The position numbers were made by a program, and so were the translations under genes. Positions 1-9,811 of a stretch of DNA of 64,000 nucleotides are shown piece after piece. Each line of letters opens with the position of its first letter. Position 1 is the stretch's first letter. Below the pieces are notes generated by a model. The model saw only the letters and a list, made by a program, of their open reading frames with translations. It searched no databases and was not told where the DNA came from. Source of the stretch: Enteropsectra breve (Eukaryota; Microsporidia); the NCBI GenBank assembly GCA_024243835.1, contig JALPMN010000641.1, positions 1 through 64,000 on the forward strand, read 5' to 3'.

Positions 1-294
1 TGTTGTGCAGGCGGTTAAACTGAAGAAACTTAGTTTATTACATTTGCCAGAGGATTTTTCCTACTGGCTTTAAACCCTCTTTTTTCCCAAAAAACCGGCA
101 TTGGCGCAATTTATTGGCGAACTGTATTATCTTACATTATTTTATTTTTACTTTTAATAATTTACACTACGCTTAGAGCCGGTATGTATGCGTTCTAAGT
201 AAAAGAGTATATGCTATTCTCATACATAACATGTCTCGTTTCCATGTGTTTAAAATTTGAAACATACATAAAAAATTATTTTCCGAGACATCCC
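1..294. other. left-edge spacer with ABC transporter promoter
   Basis: No gene seen. The right end carries the start signal of the ABC transporter: an AAATTA element at about 271-276 and TCCC immediately before the ATG at 295. The stretch from 211 is open in the same frame but lies upstream of this signal. Confidence 0.6.
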
Positions 295-2013
295 ATGCAG
301 AGCGATTTTGGTATTATAAAGACTGTTGCAGTGAACTATGTATGGCGGATCCCTAAAATTCGTATGTTGCTGCTTCCGACTTTTATATGTATGATGTTTT
401 CATGCTATATTGATATACATGTTGCTGAAATAGCGAAAAACATGACTGAGTATTTAGAACTTAAGGACGACCAGCGGATAACCCGCGAGATGTGGGTGTA
501 TATCGGCGCAATAGTCCTTTCTACGGTACTCAGTCAGATGCCTTCTCTTCTTATTTCGTGTGCAGGAAGGATTGCATACAGAATAGCAAATATTGAGGCA
601 TACGAGTATTTCCTAAGACTAGAGCCTGCCGACTACTATGGGAAAGGAAAGGCTGAAATCCAGAATACCATACAAAGAAAGGGGCAGGCAGTAAAAGACA
701 TAATAGATGTTTTTACGCTGTATATAATTCCCATTATGGTGAAACTCATAGGAATAGGCTATAAGATTGCGGATATATTGGGGGTTTTCCAGACTGCTAT
801 CATATACGCAGCCATTTTCGTTTATTGTATTACAACAATAAAAATAACAGCATGGAGAAACAAGATACGCCTTCTTGCCAACAAAACCTCGAATATGTCT
901 TCAAACATTTTGTTAGATGGGCTTTTAAATTACGAGACTATTTATACCACTAATAGTGAGGGCTTTGAGACTGAAAGGTATGATTCTGCTTTGGGAAAGA
1001 GTGAAAAGCTCGAGCTTTCTCTGCTGAACTCGCTATACCTGCTGAATTTTATACAGTGCGGCATCTGGGCGCTGCTTAATATCGTTATTATTTATGTTTC
1101 AGTTAACGGTATATTATGTGATAAGATCAACAGTAAAAATTTTACTTTTTGGGTAAATGCCAGCATCATTCTCACTGGAGGGTTTTGGAATCTTGGTTTC
1201 ATGTACGGAAAGTACAGAGAGGGAATGCTGAACATGCGGCTTACCTCGCTTCCTTCAAGAGCGGGCTGCACGGGTCAAGATGAGGGCACCACATGCTTAA
1301 GTTCGAATATTTCTGCATCTGGAGTCCTGATAAAGCATGGAGATAAAACACTGATCAATGATGGGCAGTTCGAAATATTAAAAGGGGAAAAGGTCGCACT
1401 CGTTGGTGCGAATGGCTGTGGCAAATCCACACTTCTAAAAACGCTGCTAAAAATTAACAAGCTTTCTGGAGGCAGCATCAAAATTGATGGAGCAGACATA
1501 TCTTCAATAAGCGAAAAGTCTTTCAGCAAACTTGTTGCATATATCCCACAGTCTGGTGTTCTTTTCAACGAGACAGTGCTGTACAACATATGCTATGCCA
1601 ATCCAGAGCTTGAGAAGCCGGAGCTCTACGCACTGAGCCAAAGCCTGGGGATCCATGATGCCATAATGCGGCTGGACAACGGCTATGACACAATCGTGGG
1701 CGAACTTGGCAGCAAGCTGAGCGGTGGGGAACGACAAAAGGTACTTCTTCTCAGAGCCCTCGCAAGAAAGGCGCCTGTGGTGGTGCTTGATGAGGCAACG
1801 GCCAATCTGGACAGTGAGTCTGAAAAGCTTATTATTGAAAAAATAACAGGCATTCAGGATTTAACGGCGATCGCAATTGTCCATAACTTGGAGCTTCTAG
1901 GGCATTTCAACAAAGTTTTAATGATTAAAGAGAAAAGTATCAGGGAAACAGCCTCACTTAGCTCAACAGACATAAAATCATGCTTTGGTGCCAAACCCCA
2001 AGACAATCTATAA
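295..2013 (+). CDS. ATM1: Atm1/ABCB7-like ABC half-transporter
   Basis: Half-size ABC exporter of 572 residues: an N-terminal membrane domain with several hydrophobic helices, then one nucleotide-binding domain. Walker A (GANGCGKST) is near residues 371-379, the signature LSGGE near 475, Walker B (VVVLDEATANLD) near 496 and the H-loop His in IAIVHN near 528, so ATPase motifs are intact. The membrane domain resembles Atm1 in its LLDGLLNYETIYTTN and LYLLNFIQ segments. Atm1 exports a glutathione/sulfur compound from mitochondria for cytosolic Fe-S protein assembly; in microsporidia the likely site is the mitosome (inference). The start at 295 is chosen because TCCC precedes it with an AT-rich AAATTA element upstream; an in-frame ATG at 211 would add 28 residues. 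The stop runs into ATAAAC. Other ABCB half-transporters cannot be excluded. Confidence 0.82.
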   Translation: MQSDFGIIKTVAVNYVWRIPKIRMLLLPTFICMMFSCYIDIHVAEIAKNMTEYLELKDDQRITREMWVYIGAIVLSTVLSQMPSLLISCAGRIAYRIANIEAYEYFLRLEPADYYGKGKAEIQNTIQRKGQAVKDIIDVFTLYIIPIMVKLIGIGYKIADILGVFQTAIIYAAIFVYCITTIKITAWRNKIRLLANKTSNMSSNILLDGLLNYETIYTTNSEGFETERYDSALGKSEKLELSLLNSLYLLNFIQCGIWALLNIVIIYVSVNGILCDKINSKNFTFWVNASIILTGGFWNLGFMYGKYREGMLNMRLTSLPSRAGCTGQDEGTTCLSSNISASGVLIKHGDKTLINDGQFEILKGEKVALVGANGCGKSTLLKTLLKINKLSGGSIKIDGADISSISEKSFSKLVAYIPQSGVLFNETVLYNICYANPELEKPELYALSQSLGIHDAIMRLDNGYDTIVGELGSKLSGGERQKVLLLRALARKAPVVVLDEATANLDSESEKLIIEKITGIQDLTAIAIVHNLELLGHFNKVLMIKEKSIRETASLSSTDIKSCFGAKPQDNL

Positions 2014-2284
2014 ATAAACTATTTAAAGCACTATATTGTTCAAAACTAAGGTTTATTAAATTATGTTATGTGCATAGTGAGAAAAACTATAGAACACCTA
2101 TTCGTTTTTAATTGAGTATAAGTTGAGATTCTCCTCAAGCTTTCTCTTATTCTGAATAAGTGATAGGACTGATGTTACAAGGCATAACGATGTTGTAAAC
2201 GAGAAATTTAGATAAAGTAGAGGCATCTTGGAATAAATCAAGGGATTGTCCGAAATTCAAGTTAAAAAATTTTTTTACACCGCG

Positions 2285-2797
2285 ATGAAAGAGCACAGAA
2301 TCAAGAAAAATAAAGAAGTGATGAAAATATTGCTTTCTAACAGTTTTAGAGAACCATACCAAATAATAGTTGACCATTCCTTTATTGCAATGGCTAACAA
2401 AGTACAAAATCCGCTGAAACAGATTGATAATCTGTTTAAGAGCATGCCCAAGTTTTTCGTTACAAAATGCGAATATGCAAAGTATAACAAAGAGCACAAA
2501 CAGAAGGACAACGACTTTTCTGGGCAGTGCCAAATAATGAGCTGTTTCCATGAAGAAGAATGTGCCGTTTGTATCGAGGATGTCATTAAAGATAAAAATC
2601 GTAACCACTACATTCTGGGAAGCGCCAACAAAGAACTGATAGATATGTTCAGAGACAAGACGAATGTACCCATCCTAAAAATAAAGAAAAGTGTTTTTTA
2701 TTTGGATTTAGGGAAGCTAGAGATGAAGAAGAGGCCCATACACGGCAAGGCTGCCAGTGCAGGGGAAATAGAAAGGCTCAAGAAAATGTATGGATGA
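2285..2797 (+). CDS. UTP23: Utp23-like PIN-domain rRNA-processing factor
   Basis: A 170-residue protein of the Fcf1/Utp23 PIN-like family, which acts in the small-subunit processome on early pre-rRNA and snR30 release. The basic N-terminus (MKEHRIKKNKEVMK), the FREPYQIIVDHSF block and the C-x-x-H-type cluster around CFHEEECAVCIEDVI followed by NRNHYILGSANKEL match Utp23 better than Fcf1, because the catalytic acidic set expected of Fcf1 is not evident. The first in-frame triplet upstream is TTG at 2246; the ATG at 2285 follows an AAAAATTTTTTT run and ACCGCG, so I use it. Utp23 is normally longer (about 250 residues); the C-terminal basic tail is missing or shortened. Part of the same pathway as Dim1 and Pno1 in this window. 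Confidence 0.75.
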   Translation: MKEHRIKKNKEVMKILLSNSFREPYQIIVDHSFIAMANKVQNPLKQIDNLFKSMPKFFVTKCEYAKYNKEHKQKDNDFSGQCQIMSCFHEEECAVCIEDVIKDKNRNHYILGSANKELIDMFRDKTNVPILKIKKSVFYLDLGKLEMKKRPIHGKAASAGEIERLKKMYG

Positions 2798-3106
2798 TAA
2801 AACACACCCAACTAGATTAAATACGGTTAATTTCGAAAATACATTTTAATATTTGTCAAACTTTAGCAGTTTCCCATCATGAAATGGTGGGTCTGGCATT
2901 ACTACATAATTTTACTCATCACGTACAGATGCTTATTGATAAAATTGTGTTTGCTTTGCACTATCATATACCTGGGGTTAATGTCTATTACAGCTGTGTT
3001 AACTGCATTTGATGCACAGCTACTGTAAAAATGACTGTAGACAGAGTTTTCTTCCATGTTTAAAAATAAAACCGATAATATTTTAAAAATTTTAGCCACA
3101 GAGCTC
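2798..3106. other. spacer between UTP23 and NCS6
   Basis: No gene seen. The last 20 bases hold the NCS6 start signal (AAAAATTTTAGCC about 10 bases before the ATG). Confidence 0.6.
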
Positions 3107-4063
3107 ATGGCATGCGAAATATGCGGAATAAATAAAGCAATGCTCATAAGACCGAGCAACAAGAAAAAGCTGTGCAAGGATTGCTTTTATGATGATTTTG
3201 AAGAAGACATCCACCAGTTAATTATGTCGACGAAAATGTTTGAAAATTGCACCAAGATTGGCATTGGGATTAGTGGAGGCAAAGACAGCACAGTACTCGC
3301 GTATGTGTTGGATAAATTGAATAAAAAGCACAACTACGGCAAAGAAATTGTTTTGCTGTGCATTGATGAGGGAATTGCAGGATACAGGGACAGGTCAATC
3401 GATACAGTGGTTGCAAACCAAAAGGAGCTTGGACACCGACTAAAAATTCTGAGCTACCAAGAACTGTTCGGCCTTACGATGGATGCAGTTGTAGAAAAAA
3501 TTGGGACCCGTGGAAATTGCACCTACTGCGGCGTGTTTAGACGCCAGGCACTCGAGGAGGCAGCCCAAACCAGCGGTGCTCAGTGCATTGTTACTGGGCA
3601 CAATGCGGATGACATGGCTGAGACTGTTTTGCTCAACCTGATGAGGGGTGATCTCTCTCGGCTGAAACGATGCACCCTGAGCAAGACGCGGTCAAAAACT
3701 ATCCGCAGTGCAGATGGCGAGAAGATGCTTTCTCTCCCCCGATGCAAACCCTTTAAATACATCTATCAGAAGGAGATTGTTTTCTATGCATATTTTAAAA
3801 AACTGAACTATTTTTCAACAGAATGCACCTATTCACCGGGCGCATCAAGGGGAGATGCACGAGAATTAATAAAGCGCCTAGAAAGCATTGATTCCTCCAT
3901 TATAATCAACATAATCAAAGCAGCCGAGGAGTTTGTGTCTACTCAGGAGGATAGCAGTGTTGTTCCGTGTGTAAAGTGCGGCCATTCCACCTCATCAGCC
4001 GATGGGAAGTGCACTGGATGTTCTTTAGTTGATAAATTGAATGCCATAAACATCAAAAAGTGA
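3107..4063 (+). CDS. NCS6: cytosolic tRNA 2-thiolation protein Ncs6/Ctu1
   Basis: A 318-residue PP-loop ATPase that adenylates and thiolates U34 of tRNA-Lys/Glu/Gln, receiving sulfur through Urm1. The N-terminal zinc site begins at C3 and C6 (MACEICGINKAML) and continues with LCKDC. The PP-loop motif SGGKDST is near residues 56-62, a central CTYCG cysteine pair follows, and the C-terminal zinc knuckles are CVKCGHS and GKCTGC. Length is close to the family norm. The start at 3107 gives the expected MxCEICG N-terminus and follows AAAAATTTTAGCC; the ATG at 3056 would add 17 AT-rich residues. Convergent with the deacetylase gene. Its presence implies that the Urm1/Uba4 pathway, or a substitute, is retained. 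Confidence 0.9.
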   Translation: MACEICGINKAMLIRPSNKKKLCKDCFYDDFEEDIHQLIMSTKMFENCTKIGIGISGGKDSTVLAYVLDKLNKKHNYGKEIVLLCIDEGIAGYRDRSIDTVVANQKELGHRLKILSYQELFGLTMDAVVEKIGTRGNCTYCGVFRRQALEEAAQTSGAQCIVTGHNADDMAETVLLNLMRGDLSRLKRCTLSKTRSKTIRSADGEKMLSLPRCKPFKYIYQKEIVFYAYFKKLNYFSTECTYSPGASRGDARELIKRLESIDSSIIINIIKAAEEFVSTQEDSSVVPCVKCGHSTSSADGKCTGCSLVDKLNAINIKK

Positions 4064-4435
4064 ATACTACAGAGCTATAAAATATTGTATTCTAAAATAT
4101 CACAAGAAATAAATAGTTTTTGTTCCCTAAAAGTATTTGTGAATGGCTAATGTTAGGTCTGCTGAAGAGTGCCATTTAATGATGTTTATTAAACGATAAT
4201 GGATCTTATATCCGAGACTTCTTTACCTTTCAGGCCCCTCAATAAAATAAAAACGTAGGGCTCGAAAGCAAAGAAGTTCCCAAAATCCAATTAAACAAAC
4301 TTGAAAAAAGCTAAAACTTTATTTTTCAATTTATAATGTTTCATATCACACATTGGAAGTAACTGCTTGTGCAGCATGCGTTATTTTAGCTCTAAGAAAG
4401 CTAGTTGAAAATTAAAATGCTATTTTCTAATTGTC
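4064..4435. other. convergent intergenic spacer
   Basis: Lies between the stops of NCS6 and the deacetylase gene. AAATAAA-type poly(A) candidates occur near both ends (for example near 4109 and on the minus strand near 4320). No gene, tRNA or repeat seen. Confidence 0.5.
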
Positions 4436-5467
4436 TTACCACCTGTCAATTTTTTCTTGCACAAAGCCGATGATGCTATCGAGATACTTCCTTTTATTTA
4501 CATTTGGATGGCGAGAAGCCAGTTGTGGAGCTGCCTTAAAATCTGGCTCAAAGAGATGAACAAACGGATTAGATGAAGGAATGTGTTTGGGAGGCTCCTC
4601 TCCACAGATAAGTGCTGTTTCGTATGCCCAGCACCTTGAGACATTTTGTATCGTGTATCCACCACCGCCCAGAAGCACAAATGGAATTCCAGAATTCTTA
4701 ATGAGCCTGACGCACTCCGCATGGCCCCTAATGCTTAGGCTGAATACTCCAAGACGATCCTCGCCAAGAGAATCTGCGCCTGACTGAAATACCACAACGC
4801 TTGGATCAAATTTTTTAATTGCATTTGTGATTATCGGCTGATAAACGTAGCTGTAGGATGCATCATCAATACCGTTTTGCAGAGGAACATTCACTGCTCT
4901 CATTCCACTCGTAATAAGAGCACCTGTTTCTGGAAAGAATCCATCGCCATGTTTGTGCAGCGAGACAGTCAGCACTCGGTCGCAGTCGTAGAACGCCTCC
5001 TCAACACCGTCTCCATGGTGCACATCAATGTCGATGTACATCACCCGCTCGTGCTTCTTAAGCAGTTCCTGGATGCACATCACAATGTCGTTTGTAAAAC
5101 AAAACCCGCTGGACTCCTCTTTGTGTGCATGATGTAGCCCCCCGCCCCAGTTGACCGCACAGTCGTACAGCTCGGAATTTATAAGATGCGCGGCATTGAT
5201 CGATGCAGAGGCATATCTTGTGCTAAACTCCTTCAGATTGGTAAATGTGGGACAGTCCACTGTGCTGGTTGTTCCGAGGCTGTCTAGATATTTTTCGGTG
5301 TGATATGTCATATCAACAATTGCCGGGACATAGAGATCCATTTTTGACTCAAGTCCATAGGACTTAACCAGGGAGTGTGTCATCTCTATCCTGAACGGGT
5401 TCATCGGGTGGTCTTGGCCATACGAATGCAGGCCTATCGTGTCATCATACATATAAGCTATTTTCAT
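4436..5467 (-). CDS. class I histone deacetylase (Rpd3/Hos2-like)
   Basis: A 343-residue zinc-dependent deacetylase consisting of little more than the arginase/deacetylase fold. The active-site His pair is in GGGLHHAHKEE (residues 112-113). The zinc ligands D148 and H150 lie in YIDIDVHHGDG, the third ligand is D232 in QSGADSLGEDRLG, and the catalytic Tyr is in LLGGGGYT near 271. All key residues are present, so it should be active and remove acetyl groups from histone tails within a corepressor complex. The usual charged C-terminal tail of Rpd3-type enzymes is missing. The ATG at 5467 follows AAATTT and CCCC; the in-frame extension to 5491 lies upstream of the signal. Divergent from TRR1. Confidence 0.92.
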   Translation of the reverse strand: MKIAYMYDDTIGLHSYGQDHPMNPFRIEMTHSLVKSYGLESKMDLYVPAIVDMTYHTEKYLDSLGTTSTVDCPTFTNLKEFSTRYASASINAAHLINSELYDCAVNWGGGLHHAHKEESSGFCFTNDIVMCIQELLKKHERVMYIDIDVHHGDGVEEAFYDCDRVLTVSLHKHGDGFFPETGALITSGMRAVNVPLQNGIDDASYSYVYQPIITNAIKKFDPSVVVFQSGADSLGEDRLGVFSLSIRGHAECVRLIKNSGIPFVLLGGGGYTIQNVSRCWAYETALICGEEPPKHIPSSNPFVHLFEPDFKAAPQLASRHPNVNKRKYLDSIIGFVQEKIDRW

Positions 5468-5486
5468 GGGGATAAAATAAAAATTT
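5468..5486 (-). promoter_or_regulatory. AAATTT/CCCC start signal of the deacetylase gene
   Basis: Read on the minus strand, AAATTT is followed 9 bases later by CCCC directly abutting the ATG. This is one of the clearest copies of the start-proximal signal that recurs across the window. Confidence 0.65.
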
Positions 5487-5910
5487 AACAAAATAATGGC
5501 AAATAATATGGAATCGAGATTTAGATTGTGTTAAAAGATGATTACCCAAACCAACACTATTTATTGATATTATGACATATTAATATTTGACAGAACAAGA
5601 AACTGTGTAGCTATATTATTATGCAGATCTGTTAAATAAAAAAATAAGCATTTCTGGTGTTATAGTATTAAAGTATCACAGTGCAAAATATTTTCAATAT
5701 TTTTTTATTAAAGATGCAGTACCTAAGCTAACACTATTTATTGAAAATAAAAAAACTATTTAGCAATTTTATTTAGTTTAGGTGGGATGAATTACAATTT
5801 ATAATAAAATGTGTTGTATGTTCATAAGTATACGCTAAATGGTTTGTAGCACAAGATTCGCATGCTGAAAGGCAAATATTTTATCTAAAAATTTTATAAC
5901 TCGCCCAGTA
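5487..5910. other. divergent spacer, deacetylase / TRR1
   Basis: AT-rich. The right end holds the TRR1 signal (AAAAATTTTATAACTCGCCC before the ATG). An imperfect direct repeat with the core CTAACACTATTTATTG/A occurs at about 5554-5569 and 5728-5743; its meaning is unknown. No gene seen. Confidence 0.5.
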
Positions 5911-6843
5911 ATGGAGATTTTAGATGCAGTGGTCATTGGAAGCGGGCCTGCAGCATGCTCAGCAGCACTGGCAATAATGGAACTTAAGCCCTGGCTATTC
6001 GAGGGCGAGCTTATCGGCGGGATTGGGCCCGGCGGACAGCTCACAACAACAACTGATGTGGACAACTATCCAGGGTTTCCAAACGGTGTAGACGGGCCAG
6101 ATCTGATGGACACAATGAAAAAGCAACTGCTTGATGCGGGCATTAAAATTGTTGCTGAAACAGTGACGAGGCTGACAAAAAAAGAGGATATTTTTGAGTT
6201 TGAAAGTAGCAGTAAAAAGTACATGGCCAAGAGCGTCATTATCGCAACTGGTGCTTCTGCAAAGCGTCTGTATGTGCCAGGCACGAACGAGGGCGAGTTT
6301 TGGCAAAATGGAATAAGTGCTTGTGCAGTGTGCGATGGCTTTTTCTTCAGGAACAAAACTGTGGCTGTGATTGGCGGAGGAGACTCAGCACTGGAAGAGG
6401 CTCTTTACATGGCAAATATTGCATCCAAAGTCTATTTAATTCACAGAAGACATGGCTTCAGGGCCAGGGAAGATAAAATGGTAAAGGCAAGAAACCACGA
6501 TAAAATTGAAATTGTAACGCCTGCTGAGCTGGTCTCTGCAAACGGGCACGAAAAGCTTGAAGCTCTAACACTGCGCAACAGTGAAACCGAGGAGAAGTTT
6601 ACAATCGAGGTTAATGGCCTTTTCTTTGCGATAGGGCATATTCCCAATGGAACATTCATAGCTGATGATATTGAAAAAAATGAAAATGGATATATCATAA
6701 CAAATGAGCGTATGCACACATCTATTTCAGGACTGTTCGCATGCGGAGATGTACAGGATTACTTTTACAAGCAGGCTGTCACTGCAGCAGGCACGGGTTT
6801 AATAGCTGGAAAAGAATGCATGTTGTACCTTGAAAAGAAATAA
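5911..6843 (+). CDS. TRR1: thioredoxin reductase (low-molecular-weight type)
   Basis: A 310-residue NADPH-dependent flavoprotein that reduces thioredoxin in the cytosol. FAD-binding GSGPAA is at 10-15, the redox centre CAVC at 138-141 (SACAVCDGFF), the NADPH Rossmann motif GGGDSA at 155-160, the 2'-phosphate-binding HRRHGFRA near 178-185, and the C-terminal FAD motif GLFACGDVQD with its QAVTAAGTG continuation. Length and domain order are typical of the bacterial/fungal enzyme and distinct from the large selenoenzyme of animals. The ATG at 5911 follows AAAAATTTTATAACTCGCCCAGTA. The TAA stop is embedded in AAATAAA, so cleavage and polyadenylation may occur just downstream of it. Confidence 0.95.
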   Translation: MEILDAVVIGSGPAACSAALAIMELKPWLFEGELIGGIGPGGQLTTTTDVDNYPGFPNGVDGPDLMDTMKKQLLDAGIKIVAETVTRLTKKEDIFEFESSSKKYMAKSVIIATGASAKRLYVPGTNEGEFWQNGISACAVCDGFFFRNKTVAVIGGGDSALEEALYMANIASKVYLIHRRHGFRAREDKMVKARNHDKIEIVTPAELVSANGHEKLEALTLRNSETEEKFTIEVNGLFFAIGHIPNGTFIADDIEKNENGYIITNERMHTSISGLFACGDVQDYFYKQAVTAAGTGLIAGKECMLYLEKK

Positions 6844-7005
6844 ATTGGGTTTCTGCCGATAAAAAACAGATGACTTTTAATATTTTCATTCTTTTGTTTT
6901 AATTCTAGTGGAAAGTGTATATAGCAAATATTCACAGAATCTTTGGAACTATCAGTTTCAAAAAATACATTTAAAATTTTAAAAATAAGAAAATTTTTAT
7001 ATTCT

Positions 7006-7842
7006 ATGAGCAGTTTGCATCTTAAAAAATCGGAGAGCCAGCACATGCTGAAAAATACCGGTCTCATCGACACAATTATTGGCAAAGCGCGCATAAAACC
7101 GACGGATACTTGTCTTGATATCGGTGCAGGGACAGGCAGCATTACCATGAAGCTCTTGGAGAAGGCGAAGAAAGTAGTCGCATACGAGCCAGATAGAGCA
7201 CTGGCGCGTGAGCTGCAATCAAAGGTCAGCCGCATCTCAGGCTTAAAAAACAAGCTTGAGCTTATCGAGGGCGATGTCCTCTACTATGACTTTCCACATT
7301 TCGACGTGTGCGTTTCCAACATACCCTTCCACATCTCCCTGCCCATTGTTCTTAAGCTCATGAGCTGCAACTTTAAATCCGCCTTTCTCCTGGTGCAAAA
7401 GGAATTTGCTGAACGCATGTATGCGAGGCCGGGAACACCTTCATACTGCAGACTTTCTGTCGCTGTACAAATGTATGCACAGGTAGAAAACGTTATTCGT
7501 GTTTCAAGGAATAGCTTTACTCCACCGCCAAAGGTGGACTCGTGTTTTATACGAATTGAACCAAAGACACCACGCCCACAGATCGAGTTTGCGGAGTTTG
7601 ACAACTTGCTGAAAATATGTTTTGGACGAAAAAACAAGCTGCTCTCAAGCAACTTGAAAAGCGCAAATCTCGAAAGCAAAGTGGAGAAAATCCCTGCGCT
7701 TGCTGGTGTTGAAGTGTCTGCATTGGTTGACAGTGCTTTGGCGGCACTGAAAATGGAAGAAGCGCGCACCTCTAAAATGACAATAGAAGATTTTTTGGAA
7801 CTGTTCCTTTATTTCAAAAGAGTTGGCCTTGATTTCAATTAA
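7006..7842 (+). CDS. DIM1: 18S rRNA adenine dimethyltransferase Dim1
   Basis: A 278-residue SAM-dependent enzyme of the KsgA/Dim1 family, which dimethylates two adjacent adenines in the 3' terminal helix of small-subunit rRNA. The SAM-binding motif DIGAGTGS is at 38-45, the acidic ribose-binding region follows in YEPDRALA, and the catalytic NIPF is at 105-108. The downstream block QKEFAERMYARPGTPSY is highly characteristic. The C-terminal helical domain is present. The ATG at 7006 follows AAAATTTTTATATTCT; an upstream in-frame TTG at 6943 is not used. Pno1/Dim2, which recruits Dim1 to pre-40S particles in yeast, is encoded 3 kb away. Confidence 0.93.
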   Translation: MSSLHLKKSESQHMLKNTGLIDTIIGKARIKPTDTCLDIGAGTGSITMKLLEKAKKVVAYEPDRALARELQSKVSRISGLKNKLELIEGDVLYYDFPHFDVCVSNIPFHISLPIVLKLMSCNFKSAFLLVQKEFAERMYARPGTPSYCRLSVAVQMYAQVENVIRVSRNSFTPPPKVDSCFIRIEPKTPRPQIEFAEFDNLLKICFGRKNKLLSSNLKSANLESKVEKIPALAGVEVSALVDSALAALKMEEARTSKMTIEDFLELFLYFKRVGLDFN

Positions 7843-8638
7843 AATTTAAAAATAGCTCTTCTCGTATTTCTAGCATGCTATTTCAAGTGTCAGATTTTTA
7901 TTCCAAATCTGGCGGATATGTTTTGTTACTCATAGCTTTAGCAATAGCAGTTTTCTTATAGATAGGTGTATAAAATAGTTAAGCAAGTTAGTCTGTAATT
8001 TAGGTATTCTAATATCCTAAAGACGAAACTCTTTTGATATTTCCGTTAGATTAATTTAAGAAATACTATACCACATGCATAATGCAGTACAATGTGGATC
8101 ATTCTTACTGTAAGCTTTAATTTTACTTAATATAAGAAAGTTTTAGTATAATATCTGTTACGAATTTTAAAATAGCATGATTATCACTATGCTTTGAACA
8201 TCATTATTATACAGGACTTAGCACACATCTAACATGCATCATTTTATCCTAGCAGTATAGCCTGTTTCAAATATAAAAATATGCCTCTTTTCTGGTGTTT
8301 AAATACACTTTTTATTTATTATTCCCATTAGAAATGAAGTGGCTTAAAATTGTTATGCACTATAAATTCAGAAAAATGTCATAAAGCATGACCTTTTTAG
8401 CAAGAGGCTATAAAATAACAAAAGATGACCAAGACTGTGCTTAATGCTCGATCTTTCGTAAATAAATGTGGTCATTTATTAACTTCCCGAGATATAGAAT
8501 AGCACACCGTTTCAAGCACATTTAAAGCTTAGTCATTAGAGCTAGAGTAGCCATTAATAGGTTTATCTATCTTTAAATGCGTTGATATGCTAAACACAAA
8601 GACTCAAAATATACATTTTTATTGTTAGCCGGTACATG
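7843..8638. other. long intergenic spacer
   Basis: About 0.8 kb between convergent genes. AT-rich with no frame of protein-like composition, no T-loop-like motif and no promoter-like signal close to an ATG. I see nothing further in it. Confidence 0.5.
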
Positions 8639-9232
8639 CTAAAACGAAAGAATATACTTTTTAAGCTCTTCTTTAAGAAGATCTATACTTACCAGTGCAT
8701 ATTCTCCTCGTGCATTGATTGCTTCATACAAGCAATGCAGTATCTTTATTTCATCTAGCATATACTGTAGTTTGTGACTGCTGGACGCTTCTGGCATATT
8801 CTTTGACTCCTGAAAAAGAATATTCATCTTAACAGTGAGCATGACCCATTTTAAAAAATCCTTAGATCTACCGTCATTCATCCCGCGTGCGTGGGTAATC
8901 AGCTTCTCAATAAAAATACTGATTTTTCTAAGGGCAGAGCATGCGCCATGAGTTTTGTCACTCTTTTTTAAGTACACATCGATGTATGAGTGCAGCACCT
9001 GTAAGAAATATTTCATTCTCTCTGCATGTGGTGCCTGTCTGGCGCTCTGCATGAGAATTTCGGCAGTGCGTGTCCAGCACTCATGTTCCAATATTGCCGC
9101 TGTGAATGAGCCGTAGCCATCAGGAGTAATGTCTGGTTGGTTAAATTTTTTAATTCTTTTTAGTTCAAAGAAATTTATGTTTTCATTCATGGGTGTGTAA
9201 AGAATGATAAATTTATCTTTATTGAACGTCAT
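8639..9232 (-). CDS. hypothetical helical protein
   Basis: Not recognised. From the ATG at 9232 the product has 197 residues; an in-frame ATG at 9280 would add 16. The first lacks and the second has an AATATTT element about 17 bases upstream, so I prefer 9232. The protein starts with beta-like segments (MTFNKDKFIILYTPMNENI), then is predominantly helical, with no signal peptide, membrane segment or cysteine cluster. The central part (HECWTRTAEILMQSARQA) and the amphipathic end (SIDLLKEELKKYILSF) could pack as a helical bundle. It looks like a real gene by amino-acid composition and isolated position, but I have no basis for a function. Confidence 0.6.
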   Translation of the reverse strand: MTFNKDKFIILYTPMNENINFFELKRIKKFNQPDITPDGYGSFTAAILEHECWTRTAEILMQSARQAPHAERMKYFLQVLHSYIDVYLKKSDKTHGACSALRKISIFIEKLITHARGMNDGRSKDFLKWVMLTVKMNILFQESKNMPEASSSHKLQYMLDEIKILHCLYEAINARGEYALVSIDLLKEELKKYILSF

Positions 9233-9280
9233 GTGGACAATGCTTTCGTAAATATTAACTGGTTGAAGGCATAAGCACAT

Positions 9281-9811
9281 TTTACTCTAGGAAATAGCCA
9301 ATGGCAGCTATTAAGATCAGAGAGCATATCTTTAACGGGCTCCGCATTTACGGAAGAAGTAGCACAAGAAACTCATTATGACTGAGATAAAAAATAGAGT
9401 ATTAAAACAAGCATCTTTGAATTGGCAGACAAAATACTACATTTTTAAATTTTAAACTTAGTATTAAGCATTTGCTATTACTATAAAAGCTTCCCTGTTT
9501 GTTACTGGTACACTAAAAAAATCGTTAGTTTGGCTATCAACACTTAATATTTAAGTATTTGAGTTAAGGAAGCTGCACATTTATGGAAAGATGTTGTTTA
9601 AAACACCCAGTTTAAGCCAGGAAGATATACATACGAACAGAAGACTACTAATAATTAGCCACAGGGTAGTATCTAGTTGCACACGCTATTGCCAAATCTC
9701 TGGAGCAGAAAATTACATGTAGTCCTAAAATCGATCCTGCCGCCCAGTACAAATAAATCATCCAATGTAAAGTTAACTAAAATATTCATACTGAAATTTT
9801 ATTTTATTTTT
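9281..9811. other. intergenic spacer
   Basis: Between two minus-strand genes. The short frame at 9677-9877 begins with a non-ATG codon and has no start signal, so I do not call it. Nothing else seen. Confidence 0.5.

Noticed and set aside
2147..2608. 153-codon minus-strand frame
   Set aside because: Antisense to UTP23, with composition typical of a shadow frame and no start signal.
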